This document shows, one piece after another, positions 39,757 to 47,529 of a DNA stretch of 48,614 bases. Location: positions 18,102 through 66,715 of the forward strand of contig DCUZ01000103.1 in the NCBI GenBank assembly GCA_002327305.1, in the 5' to 3' direction. This stretch comes from Holophagales bacterium UBA2201 (GTDB lineage: Bacteria; Acidobacteriota; Thermoanaerobaculia; UBA2201). The notes under the pieces are model-generated. The model made no database searches and had not been told where the DNA came from. It saw only the letters and a program-made list of their open reading frames with translations. Every line of letters starts with the position of its first letter. The first letter of the stretch is position 1. A program made the translations under genes and the position numbers.

Positions 39757-41104
39757 ACAAGGAGTTTACCACGCTTCGCATCAATCCCACCCCTTCCAGA
39801 AAGCGGTCCTTGGGGATCGCTTCCCGGTCCGTGTGGACCGTCCCCTCGTGATAGAAGTTGAGGAAAAAGGGGGAAAACCCGTAGGAGGGGATCCCCTGCT
39901 CCCGCAGGCACCGGAGGTCGGAGAACCCGCCGAGGAGGGCGGGCCCCGCGGGGAGGCCGGGGTGGGCCCGGTCGAGGGCGGCGAGGAGGCGCTTGAAGAG
40001 GGGATGGCCGGGGTCGGATGATGCGGTGGGAAGGAGTTCCAGCCGGACGCTCTGTTTCCATCCCGAAAGCTCCCTCTCCAGCATCCCGCGCAGGGCCGCG
40101 TGGTCGGCGGGGTCGAGGGTCCGGGCGTCCATCGTGGCGCGGATGGAGCCCGGCAGGACATTGTCGCCCCCGTCGGTGACCACGGAGGTGAAATTGAGGG
40201 TGGTGTGGATCATATAATGGAAGGCCCCCTCCACCTCCTCGGCCCCTCCGGGGATGGGACGGGAGTTCGGAAAGGCCCCCCGGTACCACCGCACATGGTC
40301 GGCCACGAAGGGGGTGAAGCGCGCCCCGGGGAGGCGGCGGGGGCACTCCAGCAGTTGCCGAAGGGCCGTCCCAAGCGCCGCGTCGGCCCCAACCCCCGCC
40401 CCATGCCCCCCGGGGAGGTCCTTCCGCACCTCAAGCCAGAGGACCCCCTTCTCGGCCACGGCCAGCGACATGAACATGCGCTTGTCCGCCGCCGCGGCGC
40501 TCCGCCCCCCCTCCCCCAGCGCCATCGCCGCCGGCGGGATGAGCCCCCTGCCGGCCAGGTGGCCCATCCCCTCCGCACCGCCCCGCTCCTCGCCGCAGAC
40601 CGCCAGAAAGATAACGCCCCGGCGGGAGCGGTTCCGGGCCGCTTCCAGGGTGGCGGCGAGGTGGGCCACCCCCAGGGATTTGTCGTCGAGGGCCCCCGAA
40701 CCGGAGATCATCCCCCGCGCCTCCCTCACCGGCCAGGCCGGCAGGGCGGTGTCCATGTGGTGTGTCAGGATGAGGGGGAGGAGGGAGGGGTCGGTCCCCT
40801 TCCACTCGGCCAGGAGGTTCACCTGTCCGGGGGACGACTCGATGAACCGCACCGCCAGCCCGGCCTCCCGCAGGGGGACGGCCAGGTAGTCGGCGGCCCG
40901 GCGGGTTTCACGCGCTCCGTCGATGGCCAGGTAGCCCTTGAAGAAGGGGAGGGGGTCGAAGGCGGCCGCGAGGGGGGCGGCGGCCAGAAGCGCGGCGAGG
41001 AAGACGGCCGAAAGCGCGTTACGGCGCGCCGTGGCGGGCCGGAGGGCCCGTCGGGGGGACAAAAAAGCGGCGGGACCGGGGTCCCGCCGCGCTCCATTCA
41101 GCAT
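39746..41104 (-). CDS. M20-family metallopeptidase, exported (first copy)
   Basis: A 452-residue predicted zinc peptidase. Metal-site blocks are ILTHHMDTALP, GSGALDDKS, CGEERGG, and near the C-terminus YHEGTVHTDRE with its His. A hydrophobic stretch (LSAVFLAALLAAAPLAAA) after a basic N-terminus is a signal peptide. The ATG at 41104 places the first 15 codons over the pilA terminator (41061-41090). A TTG at 41062 would start just past it, with the signal peptide intact, and may be the true start. The gene likely depends on readthrough from pilA. It probably cleaves peptides in the periplasm. Confidence 0.85.
   Translation of the reverse strand: MLNGARRDPGPAAFLSPRRALRPATARRNALSAVFLAALLAAAPLAAAFDPLPFFKGYLAIDGARETRRAADYLAVPLREAGLAVRFIESSPGQVNLLAEWKGTDPSLLPLILTHHMDTALPAWPVREARGMISGSGALDDKSLGVAHLAATLEAARNRSRRGVIFLAVCGEERGGAEGMGHLAGRGLIPPAAMALGEGGRSAAAADKRMFMSLAVAEKGVLWLEVRKDLPGGHGAGVGADAALGTALRQLLECPRRLPGARFTPFVADHVRWYRGAFPNSRPIPGGAEEVEGAFHYMIHTTLNFTSVVTDGGDNVLPGSIRATMDARTLDPADHAALRGMLERELSGWKQSVRLELLPTASSDPGHPLFKRLLAALDRAHPGLPAGPALLGGFSDLRCLREQGIPSYGFSPFFLNFYHEGTVHTDREAIPKDRFLEGVGLMRSVVNSLCAE
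41061..41090 (-). terminator. Strong intrinsic terminator of pilA
   Basis: A perfect 10-bp GC stem (gcggcgggac / gtcccgccgc, 41067-41076 and 41081-41090) has a 4-base loop and is followed on the minus strand by six T. It lies 30-60 bases after the pilA stop and inside the 5' end of the M20 reading frame. Confidence 0.9.
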
Positions 41105-41122
41105 GGATGAAGGGAAACGGTG

Positions 41123-41620
41123 CTACTTGGACTGCTGGGCGCCCTCGGGCCACTCCACAAACTGCCCGTTGGCCAGGGTGATGTCGTTGTCGAACGAGGT
41201 GGTGATGCCGCAGTACTCCCCGTCGTCGGCGCCGTTCTTGCCGTAGGAGACGATCCGGTAGCCCTGGGCGGCGGTGACGCCGTCATCGAAGAAAAGAATG
41301 GGGCGGTTCCAGCCGTCGTTGGCGGGAAGCTTGGTGATGTAGGTGGGCTGGAGTTCGGTGATCAGCTCGCTGATTCCCACCGTGGAGGCGGCGAGGGAAA
41401 TGCCGTCGATGGTCGAGCAGGTCCCGCCGGGCATGTAATAGCTGTAGTCCACATAGTAGGTTTCCCAGGTGGTGGCGATGGTCTTGATGTCGGCCATCGT
41501 CCTCTTCTGGCGGCCGCGCTGGACGGCGGCGAGCAGGTTGGGGATCGCGATGGCCACGATGATGCCGATGATGGCCACGACGATCAACAGTTCGATGAGG
41601 GTGAATCCTTTCTTTTTCAT
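41123..41620 (-). CDS. pilA: Major pilin, PilA/GspG-like
   Basis: A 165-residue prepilin. The N-terminus MKKKGFTLIELLIVVAIIGI has KKG/FTLIE with Glu5 and a classic alpha-1 helix. The mature domain ends in a GspG-like part: DGWNRPILFFDD, then YRIVSYGKNGADDGEY and WPEGAQQ. Its two mature Cys (GTCS, YCGI) could form a disulfide. The ribosome-binding site aaggaggtagcacg is strong. A sigma-54 promoter lies at 41661-41676 and a strong terminator follows the gene, both fitting a highly expressed, regulated pilin. Whether it builds a type IV pilus or a type II-like pseudopilus cannot be settled here. Confidence 0.9.
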   Translation of the reverse strand: MKKKGFTLIELLIVVAIIGIIVAIAIPNLLAAVQRGRQKRTMADIKTIATTWETYYVDYSYYMPGGTCSTIDGISLAASTVGISELITELQPTYITKLPANDGWNRPILFFDDGVTAAQGYRIVSYGKNGADDGEYCGITTSFDNDITLANGQFVEWPEGAQQSK

Positions 41621-41660
41621 CGTGCTACCTCCTTAACAAGATTTTTTTCAATAACTTTAA

Positions 41661-41676
41661 TGCAAGTTAAATGCCA
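41661..41676 (-). promoter_or_regulatory. Sigma-54 promoter of pilA
   Basis: Minus strand TGGCATTTAACTTGCA fits TGGCAYR-N4-TTGCA, differing from the best consensus in two bases next to the -24 box. The predicted start near 41650 gives a 30-base leader with a strong ribosome-binding site. An inverted repeat gacaaa-t-tttgtc (41696-41708) lies 20 bases upstream, with TGTC half-sites like those described for PilR. Confidence 0.85.
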
Positions 41677-41706
41677 GAAATAACCCGAGAAATCCGACAA
41701 ATTTTG

Positions 41707-43080
41707 TCAATCCCCTGCGGCCACCGCCCTCACCATCCCGCCGGCCAGGGCGTACCCTTCCAGAAGGTGGGGCAGGAAAACGCGCTCGTCGAAGAGGTTC
41801 ATATTGACGCCATCCATGATATTGTACCGGACGGGGACCACCCCGTAGCAGAGCACCCCCCGGTCCCGATAGAGGCATGCCTCCGTGATGGCGGCCGCCT
41901 GGAGGTAGGGAAGGACCCCAACGCCGGGGAGACGACGGCGGTAGGCGTCGGCGATGGCCCTGAACTCGGGGGTGTCATGGGGCGTCATGCGGGCTTCAGG
42001 GGTGACGAATAATTCATAGGGGATGCCGTGGGCCTTGAATACCGCCTCCGCCCGGGCGGCGTATTCGGCGATGGGCTCGCCCCACAGCGCCCCGACCATA
42101 AAATAGGTGCTCCCATCCGGAAAATCAACCCAGTAAGTATTGTTGAAAACAAGGTCTTTGAGGGACCCGGGGAGATACACCTGGCCATAGGGCTTGTCCT
42201 GCACGCAGCGGTCGATGTCGGCCATGCAGTCCCGGAAGAAGTTGACCCGGAAGGGCATCAGATCGAGCATAAACCGCCTCACCTCGGGATGGACCCGGGC
42301 GAGGGGGGGGACGCAGGCCTGCAGTTCGGCGTCCAGCAGGCCCCGGCTCTCCTTGGGCACCTTCAATCTGAACCGGGCGTAGGCCTTCTGCCCCACCTCG
42401 ACCCCCACGAAGCGCACCGAGTCGGCGAGCATCTCCACGATGCCCCCCTCGGTGAGCATGACCGAGCCGGGGGGGAAGAGGCCGCCGTGGTGCTCCAGCA
42501 TCCACTTGGAGCCGGCCTCGTAGTCGGCTTCCTCGGCGCAGGTGGCCAGGTAGATCAGCGTGCGGCGGAGGGGCCATCGCTCCCGGTGGGCGCGGACGAA
42601 GGCCTCCAAAAAGGTGATGCCGTAGCTCTTCATGTCCAGGGCGCCGATGCCGTAGATGTAGCCCTGGTGCGCCGTCGCGTCCCACGGCCCGAACTTCCAC
42701 AGGTCCCCCCGGTAGACGGGGGCGGTGTCCATGTGGTGGTGGAGGATGACGGGGGGCTCGAGCCCCGACCCGCCGGGGAGGACGGCCACGAGGTTGGCCT
42801 TGCCGGGAAGGGACTCGTGGATCTCGGCCTCGATCCCCTCTTCGTGGAGGATCATGGCCAGAAAGATGGCCGCGTCCTTGGTGACGCCGGCGGGCTGGGC
42901 GGTGTTGATGCGCACATAGTCCTGGAAGTGGCGGGTGAAGGGGTGCTCGGTTGCCTCCCGGATGGCATCCAGCTGCGCCTGCATCCCCGTGGGGGCCGGC
43001 CGGATCAGCAGAGCGGCCACCCCCACGCCGGCGAGGAGGACGCCCCAGAGGAGAAGACGGTGCGGTGTGCGCATACCCAT
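41707..43080 (-). CDS. M20-family metallopeptidase (second copy), variant metal site
   Basis: A 457-residue predicted peptidase. The N-terminal hydrophobic segment (LLLWGVLLAGVGVAALLI) is a signal anchor. Metal-site blocks are ILHHHMDTAPVYRG, GIGALDMKSYG and ATCAEEADYEAG. Near the C-terminus, GVNMNLFDERV has Asn (N428) where M20 enzymes usually have the last metal-binding His (xHxxxE pattern). It is larger than average because of a long insertion in the middle. The ATG at 43080 has no ribosome-binding site, and a strong promoter ends 8 bases before it. It ends right at the pilA promoter region and may not be part of the pilin regulon. Confidence 0.82.
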   Translation of the reverse strand: MGMRTPHRLLLWGVLLAGVGVAALLIRPAPTGMQAQLDAIREATEHPFTRHFQDYVRINTAQPAGVTKDAAIFLAMILHEEGIEAEIHESLPGKANLVAVLPGGSGLEPPVILHHHMDTAPVYRGDLWKFGPWDATAHQGYIYGIGALDMKSYGITFLEAFVRAHRERWPLRRTLIYLATCAEEADYEAGSKWMLEHHGGLFPPGSVMLTEGGIVEMLADSVRFVGVEVGQKAYARFRLKVPKESRGLLDAELQACVPPLARVHPEVRRFMLDLMPFRVNFFRDCMADIDRCVQDKPYGQVYLPGSLKDLVFNNTYWVDFPDGSTYFMVGALWGEPIAEYAARAEAVFKAHGIPYELFVTPEARMTPHDTPEFRAIADAYRRRLPGVGVLPYLQAAAITEACLYRDRGVLCYGVVPVRYNIMDGVNMNLFDERVFLPHLLEGYALAGGMVRAVAAGD

Positions 43081-43088
43081 GGCGTTCC

Positions 43089-43117
43089 ATTATACCTTCC
43101 CCGGGTGGGGTTGTCAC
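43089..43117 (-). promoter_or_regulatory. Promoter of the second M20 gene
   Basis: On the minus strand GTGACA (43117-43112), 17 bases, then a perfect TATAAT (43094-43089), with the ATG only 8 bases later at 43080. A leaderless message is predicted. Confidence 0.75.
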
Positions 43118-43140
43118 CTCGGCCCCGGACGCCCCGGTGG

Positions 43141-43146
43141 TAAAAT
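43141..43146 (+). promoter_or_regulatory. Extended -10 element before the GAF-GGDEF gene
   Basis: TGGTAAAAT (43138-43146) ends 6 bases before the ATG at 43153, identical to the element before purC. No ribosome-binding site is present between. Confidence 0.6.
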
Positions 43147-43152
43147 GGGTCC

Positions 43153-44325
43153 ATGCCCGGCGTTCATCTGACCGACATTCTCCGCAACCTGATCCCCCTG
43201 CAGGACCCCCAGCCCCTCCTGGCCAAGGTCGCCGAGGCCGCCCGAAAGGTCTCCGGGGCGGACCGGTGCCTTTTGCTCCATTGGGAGGACCAGCCGCCGG
43301 GATGGAACCTCCTGGCGGTCCACCCGCCGGAAGCGGACCCTCCCATCCCCCTCGCCCCCGTCGCCCCGGGGGAGGCGTTGCGCGACCCGCGGGGCCTTTC
43401 CTGGACGCCCGACGACGGCGTCCCCTGCCCGTTCGGGCCCGATCCGCCGGGGACGGAGGCCCTCCTGACGGTCCCCCTTGTCCTCCCCTCCTCCAATGAA
43501 CTCTACGGAGTCCTCTGCGCGGAGCGGTCCGCCCCGGGAAGCCGTTTCGAGGGCCGGGCCCTCCACAGTCTTTCCACCTTCGGCAACCTGGCGGCGCTGT
43601 GCCTCGAGAACGCCATGCTTTTCGAACAGGCCAGCGTGGACGAGGTGACGCGGGCCTCCACCAAGGCCTTCTTCCTCAAACGGCTGGAGGAGGAGTACCA
43701 GCGCTCCCGGAGGACCGGGGTCCCCTTCGCCGTCTTCATGACCGACGTGGACGACTTCAAGAAAGTCAACGACGCCCACGGCCACCTGGCCGGGGACCGC
43801 ATCCTGCGCACCTTCGTCGAGACCCTCAAGGCCAACATCCGCGTCTACGACCTGGTGGGGCGGTACGGGGGCGACGAGTTCATGGTCCTGATGCCCGGGC
43901 TCGACCACCGGAACCTTTTCCCGGTGGCCCAGAAGATGAGCCGGGCCCTGCAGGCCGCCCGCTATCCCGTTCCGGGACGGGTCACCTTCTCCTTCGGCGG
44001 GGCGGTCCATCCCACCCACGGGGGGAACAGCGGGCTGGACCTGCTCCTGCAGGCGGACATGGCCCTCTACCAGGCCAAGGGGCAGGGGAAGGGGCGCATC
44101 GTCATCCTCGGGAGGGAAACCCCCATCCTCTCCGCCCTCTCCCCCCTCACGCGCGACGCCGCCACCCTGACGGTGGACACCAAGGCCGCGGCCTGCCTCG
44201 AGGACCTGGCGGACGAGCTGGTCAGGGCCGCGGAGGTCCTCCCCGCCGGCTCCGAATGCCCCCGGGTCCGGGAACTGGCGGGCCGTCTCCGCCAGCAGGT
44301 GCTGAGCGTCATCAAGGGGGAGTGA
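43153..44325 (+). CDS. Diguanylate cyclase with GAF domain
   Basis: A 390-residue soluble protein. A GAF domain (residues about 15-155; CLLLHWEDQPPGW and LTVPLVLPSSNELYGVLCAE) precedes the GGDEF domain (about 165-320) with FMTDVDDFKKVNDAHGH and an intact YGGDEF. The inhibitory site RxxD is present as RVYD before it. The C-terminal 65 residues are a helical extension of unknown role. It should make cyclic di-GMP, perhaps in response to a small ligand of the GAF domain. Its 3' end overlaps the convergent PAP2 gene by 14 bases. A leaderless message is predicted. Confidence 0.88.
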   Translation: MPGVHLTDILRNLIPLQDPQPLLAKVAEAARKVSGADRCLLLHWEDQPPGWNLLAVHPPEADPPIPLAPVAPGEALRDPRGLSWTPDDGVPCPFGPDPPGTEALLTVPLVLPSSNELYGVLCAERSAPGSRFEGRALHSLSTFGNLAALCLENAMLFEQASVDEVTRASTKAFFLKRLEEEYQRSRRTGVPFAVFMTDVDDFKKVNDAHGHLAGDRILRTFVETLKANIRVYDLVGRYGGDEFMVLMPGLDHRNLFPVAQKMSRALQAARYPVPGRVTFSFGGAVHPTHGGNSGLDLLLQADMALYQAKGQGKGRIVILGRETPILSALSPLTRDAATLTVDTKAAACLEDLADELVRAAEVLPAGSECPRVRELAGRLRQQVLSVIKGE

Positions 44326-45373
44326 CCCCCGACCCCGCCCCGCCCTCCTCCTCCGGGAGCCATCGGCGGACCGCCGCGAAGACCCCCCACGCGAGGAGGA
44401 TGCCGGCCACCGAGTCCACCAGATAGTGCCAGCCCGTGACGATCGAACCGATGAAGATCACCGCCACGCCGCCCCAGGCCAGCAGGCCCAGGGGACGGCT
44501 CAGCCGCATCACCCAAAGCGCCACCAGGGCCTGGTTGGCGTTGTGCATGCTGGGGATGGCCGCCACGCCGTAGAGGGGGTTGTATTGAAAATCGGCCGCG
44601 AACCGGAAGACCATCAGGTCCCGGTAGTTCTTCAGCAGCGCGGCCTGGCTCGCGGTGGTGATCCTCAGCCACTCGGCATGGGGCTGCCACACGCTGGGGA
44701 ACCAGTAGCACGGCCCCAGGGCGGGGAGGAGCACATGGAGCCAGCCCCCCAGGGTCCACAGGACCGTGTAGGAGGTGACGCAGGCGATCCGGAGGCGGCG
44801 GGAGGGCAGGACCGGGAAGAACATCATGGCGATGTAGAGCCCCGCCTTGAACACCTTGGCATAAGTCCAGTCCACCGCCTGCAGCGCCGCGGGCCGGCTG
44901 AAGAGTTCCAGAAAGAACAGGTTCGGGGAGTAGCCGAAGAAGAGCCGCTCCTCCCACTGCCAGACCGCCTGGTCCAGAATGACGGGATTCAGGAACGGAA
45001 CGTTCAGTTTGAGCCAGATGTAGACGTGGACGGTGAGGACGATGGCCAGCCAGATGCGCAGGGTCAGCCCCCACCAGGCGGGGCTCGTCCAGGCCCGCGC
45101 GCACCGGACCGCCCCGCGCCAGGAGCGCGCGCGCAGGCCCGCCCAGAGCGCCGTCAGCACCATCCCCGCCGGCAGGACCGGCAGGACCATGCGCCCCACG
45201 ACCTGGAGCGAGACGCCGAAGGTCCACGCCATCGGGCCCCACCCCTTGGCGAAAAACAGGAGGTGCATGGCCGCCACCATCCCCAGGAGCCAGATCTCGA
45301 AGAAGTGGAGGGAACGCGCGGCCCTCAGGCCGGCGGCCGCCGCTCGGAGGAAGGTGGGGAAGGGCGTGGGCAC
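44312..45373 (-). CDS. PAP2-superfamily membrane phosphatase/phosphotransferase
   Basis: A 353-residue polytopic protein. The C-terminal active-site blocks are IPSMHNANQAL and GSIVTGWHYLVDSVAG, the PSxH and SRxxxxxHxxxD-like signatures of PAP2_3/inositol-phosphotransferase-type enzymes, with catalytic His in both. About eight membrane helices are seen. It may remodel lipid head groups (for example, lipid phosphate phosphatase or phosphosphingolipid synthase), but the exact reaction is not known. The start is a GTG six bases after a TACAAT, so a leaderless message is predicted. It converges on the GAF-GGDEF gene. Confidence 0.82.
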   Translation of the reverse strand: MPTPFPTFLRAAAAGLRAARSLHFFEIWLLGMVAAMHLLFFAKGWGPMAWTFGVSLQVVGRMVLPVLPAGMVLTALWAGLRARSWRGAVRCARAWTSPAWWGLTLRIWLAIVLTVHVYIWLKLNVPFLNPVILDQAVWQWEERLFFGYSPNLFFLELFSRPAALQAVDWTYAKVFKAGLYIAMMFFPVLPSRRLRIACVTSYTVLWTLGGWLHVLLPALGPCYWFPSVWQPHAEWLRITTASQAALLKNYRDLMVFRFAADFQYNPLYGVAAIPSMHNANQALVALWVMRLSRPLGLLAWGGVAVIFIGSIVTGWHYLVDSVAGILLAWGVFAAVRRWLPEEEGGAGSGVTPP

Positions 45374-45379
45374 GCGCGA

Positions 45380-45385
45380 ATTGTA
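45380..45385 (-). promoter_or_regulatory. -10 element before the PAP2 gene
   Basis: TACAAT on the minus strand ends 6 bases before the GTG at 45373. The -35 region is weak. It is divergent from the OPT promoter at 45413-45442. Confidence 0.5.
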
Positions 45386-45412
45386 GCATAGGAGGCGGGC
45401 CTCAAGACCGCA

Positions 45413-45442
45413 TTGACCCGGCGGGGGGGGTTGAGATACAAT
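45413..45442 (+). promoter_or_regulatory. Predicted promoter of the OPT transporter gene
   Basis: TTGACC (45413-45418), 18 bases, then TACAAT (45437-45442). The start of transcription near 45449 would leave a leader of about 28 bases before the ATG at 45477. Confidence 0.55.
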
Positions 45443-45476
45443 GGTCGGCCTTCACAATTTCAGCAGGGGGTATCGC

Positions 45477-47516
45477 ATGTCCGAAAACAAGTTCACGCCC
45501 TACGTCCCGGAAATAACCTCGATGCGGGAGTTCACCGCCCGGGCCCTCATCCTGGGCATCATCATGAGCGTGGTCCTGGGGGCGGCGAACGCCTACCTGG
45601 GCCTGAAAGCCGGGATGACCATCGCGGCCACCTACCCGGCCGCCGTCATCGGCATGGCGGTCCTCCGGATGATGCGGGGCAGCATCCTGGAGGAGAACTT
45701 CGCCAGGACCGTCGGAAGCATCGGCGAATCGGTCGCCGCGGGGGCCATCTTCACCATCCCCGCCTTCGTCATCCTGCACATCTGGTCCTTCAACACCTTC
45801 AAGGATTACATCGTCGCCACGGCCCTCATGATCGTGGGCGGCATCCTGGGCATCTTCTTCGTCACCATGCTCCGCCGGGTGATGGTGGAGGACCGGGACC
45901 TTCCCTTCCCCGAATCGGTCGCCGCCAGCGAGATCCACAAGGCGGGGCAGAAGGGCGCCGACGCGGCGGTCCAGCTGTTCCGGGCCATGGGCATCGGGGC
46001 ACTGGTGAAACTCCTGGCCGACCTGAACCTGTTTAAGGCCTCCAACGACTTCTTCGTCCACGTGGGGCAGATGGGACAGAGCCTGGTGCGGCTCGGCTTC
46101 AAGAAGGACGCGTACGCCATCGAGAAGCTGGGCGGCGTCTCCACCATCTCCGCCCCCGCCGTGAGCCCGGCGTACATGGGGGTGGGCTACATCATCGGCC
46201 CCGAGCTCGCCTCCCTCAACTTCGCGGGCGGCCTCCTGGCGTGGGGGCTCTTCGTCCCCCTCCTCATCTTCTTCATCGGCCCCTCCATGATGGAGACCTT
46301 CGCGGCGTCCATGGGCCTGGCCGCCGGGACCGATGCGGCCTGGGGGGCGCTGGCCGACCACCTGTGGAAGTTCATCGTCCGCCCCATCGCCGTGGGCGGC
46401 ATGCTCGTGGGGGCCTGCTACACGCTGTGGAAGATGCGCGCCAACCTGGGCGCCGGCCTCAAGCGGTCCGTGAGCGACCTCAAGAAATCCGCCGAGGCCC
46501 ACGAGGCGACCAGCCGGACCGACCGGGACATCAACTTCAAGACGGTCCTCCTGGGCATCGCCGTCACCTTCGTCCTGATGGTGCTTCTCTACTTCTACTT
46601 CTCCGGCACCATCGGCGGCGCCGTCATGGCGGCGCTGGTGATGCTGGTGACGGGGTTCTTCTTCGCCGCCGTCAGCGGCAACCTCGTGGGGATGATCGGT
46701 TCCTCCAACAACCCCATCTCCGGGCTCACCCTGGCCACCCTCATCGTGGCGGCCCTGACCATGGTGATCATCGGCGTCTCGGGCGTCCAGGGCATCGCCG
46801 CCGTGCTGGGCGTGGCGAGCGTGGTGTGCGTCTCCTCGGCCGTGGCCGGCGAGATGCTGCAGGACCTGAAGGTGGGGCACATCCTCGGCGGCACCCCCTG
46901 GAAGATGCAGGTGGGCGACCTCATCGGCGTGGTCATCGCCGGGGCCGTCATGTTCTTCCCCCTCTACGTCCTCCACTTCTCCAACATCAAGCAGGGCGGC
47001 ATCGGCTTCGGCGACCGGGCCCTGGCGGCCCCGCAGGCCGGCCTCATGGCCACCCTCTCCCAGGGGATCGTCGGCGGCGAGATGGCGTGGCCCCTCGTCC
47101 TCGTGGGCATCGTCATGGGCCTTTCCCTCATCCTGGTCAAGGTCAAGAGCCCCATGCTCTTCGCGGTGGGGATGTACCTGCCGCTGGAGACCACCTTCGC
47201 CATCTTCGTGGGCGGCGTCATCCGGGGCGTGGTGAACGCCATCGCCAAGCGGAGGCAGTACAACGCCGGGCAGAGCGCGCGGGTGGAGAACGCGGGGGTC
47301 CTGGCGGCGTCCGGCCTCATCGCCGGGGAGGCCCTCATGGGGCTGTTCGTCGCCGCCATTTTCTTCTTCCGGGAGAAGTTCTGGACCGTGACGGACCACC
47401 CCTTCGGGGTCCTCTCGGTGATTTTCGTCGCGCTCCTGGCGGCCTACCTGATCCTCATCCCCCTGCGGAAGGCCGGTTCCCCCGACGAGGAGGCCCCCCC
47501 GACCGCCGTGATGTAG
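45477..47516 (+). CDS. OPT-family oligopeptide transporter
   Basis: A 679-residue polytopic transporter. The N-terminus after MSENKFTPYVPE has the OPT pattern: ALILGIIMSVVLGAANAYLG and LKAGMTIAATYPAAVIGMAV. Later blocks include DRDLPFPESVAASEIHKAG and a GNLVGMIGSSNNPISGLTLA segment, typical of the family. About 15 membrane helices are seen. It would import di- or oligopeptides by proton coupling. The ATG at 45477 follows cagcagggggtatcgc and is preferred over an in-frame ATG at 45441 inside the -10 box. The two M20 peptidases and the M1 peptidase in the window fit a peptide-using lifestyle. Confidence 0.92.
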   Translation: MSENKFTPYVPEITSMREFTARALILGIIMSVVLGAANAYLGLKAGMTIAATYPAAVIGMAVLRMMRGSILEENFARTVGSIGESVAAGAIFTIPAFVILHIWSFNTFKDYIVATALMIVGGILGIFFVTMLRRVMVEDRDLPFPESVAASEIHKAGQKGADAAVQLFRAMGIGALVKLLADLNLFKASNDFFVHVGQMGQSLVRLGFKKDAYAIEKLGGVSTISAPAVSPAYMGVGYIIGPELASLNFAGGLLAWGLFVPLLIFFIGPSMMETFAASMGLAAGTDAAWGALADHLWKFIVRPIAVGGMLVGACYTLWKMRANLGAGLKRSVSDLKKSAEAHEATSRTDRDINFKTVLLGIAVTFVLMVLLYFYFSGTIGGAVMAALVMLVTGFFFAAVSGNLVGMIGSSNNPISGLTLATLIVAALTMVIIGVSGVQGIAAVLGVASVVCVSSAVAGEMLQDLKVGHILGGTPWKMQVGDLIGVVIAGAVMFFPLYVLHFSNIKQGGIGFGDRALAAPQAGLMATLSQGIVGGEMAWPLVLVGIVMGLSLILVKVKSPMLFAVGMYLPLETTFAIFVGGVIRGVVNAIAKRRQYNAGQSARVENAGVLAASGLIAGEALMGLFVAAIFFFREKFWTVTDHPFGVLSVIFVALLAAYLILIPLRKAGSPDEEAPPTAVM

Positions 47517-47529
47517 GCCCCCCTCCCCC

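Noticed and set aside
41061..41104. Confident M20 start at 41104
   Set aside because: The first 15 codons overlap the pilA terminator; kept as the outer limit only, with TTG 41062 as the likely alternative.
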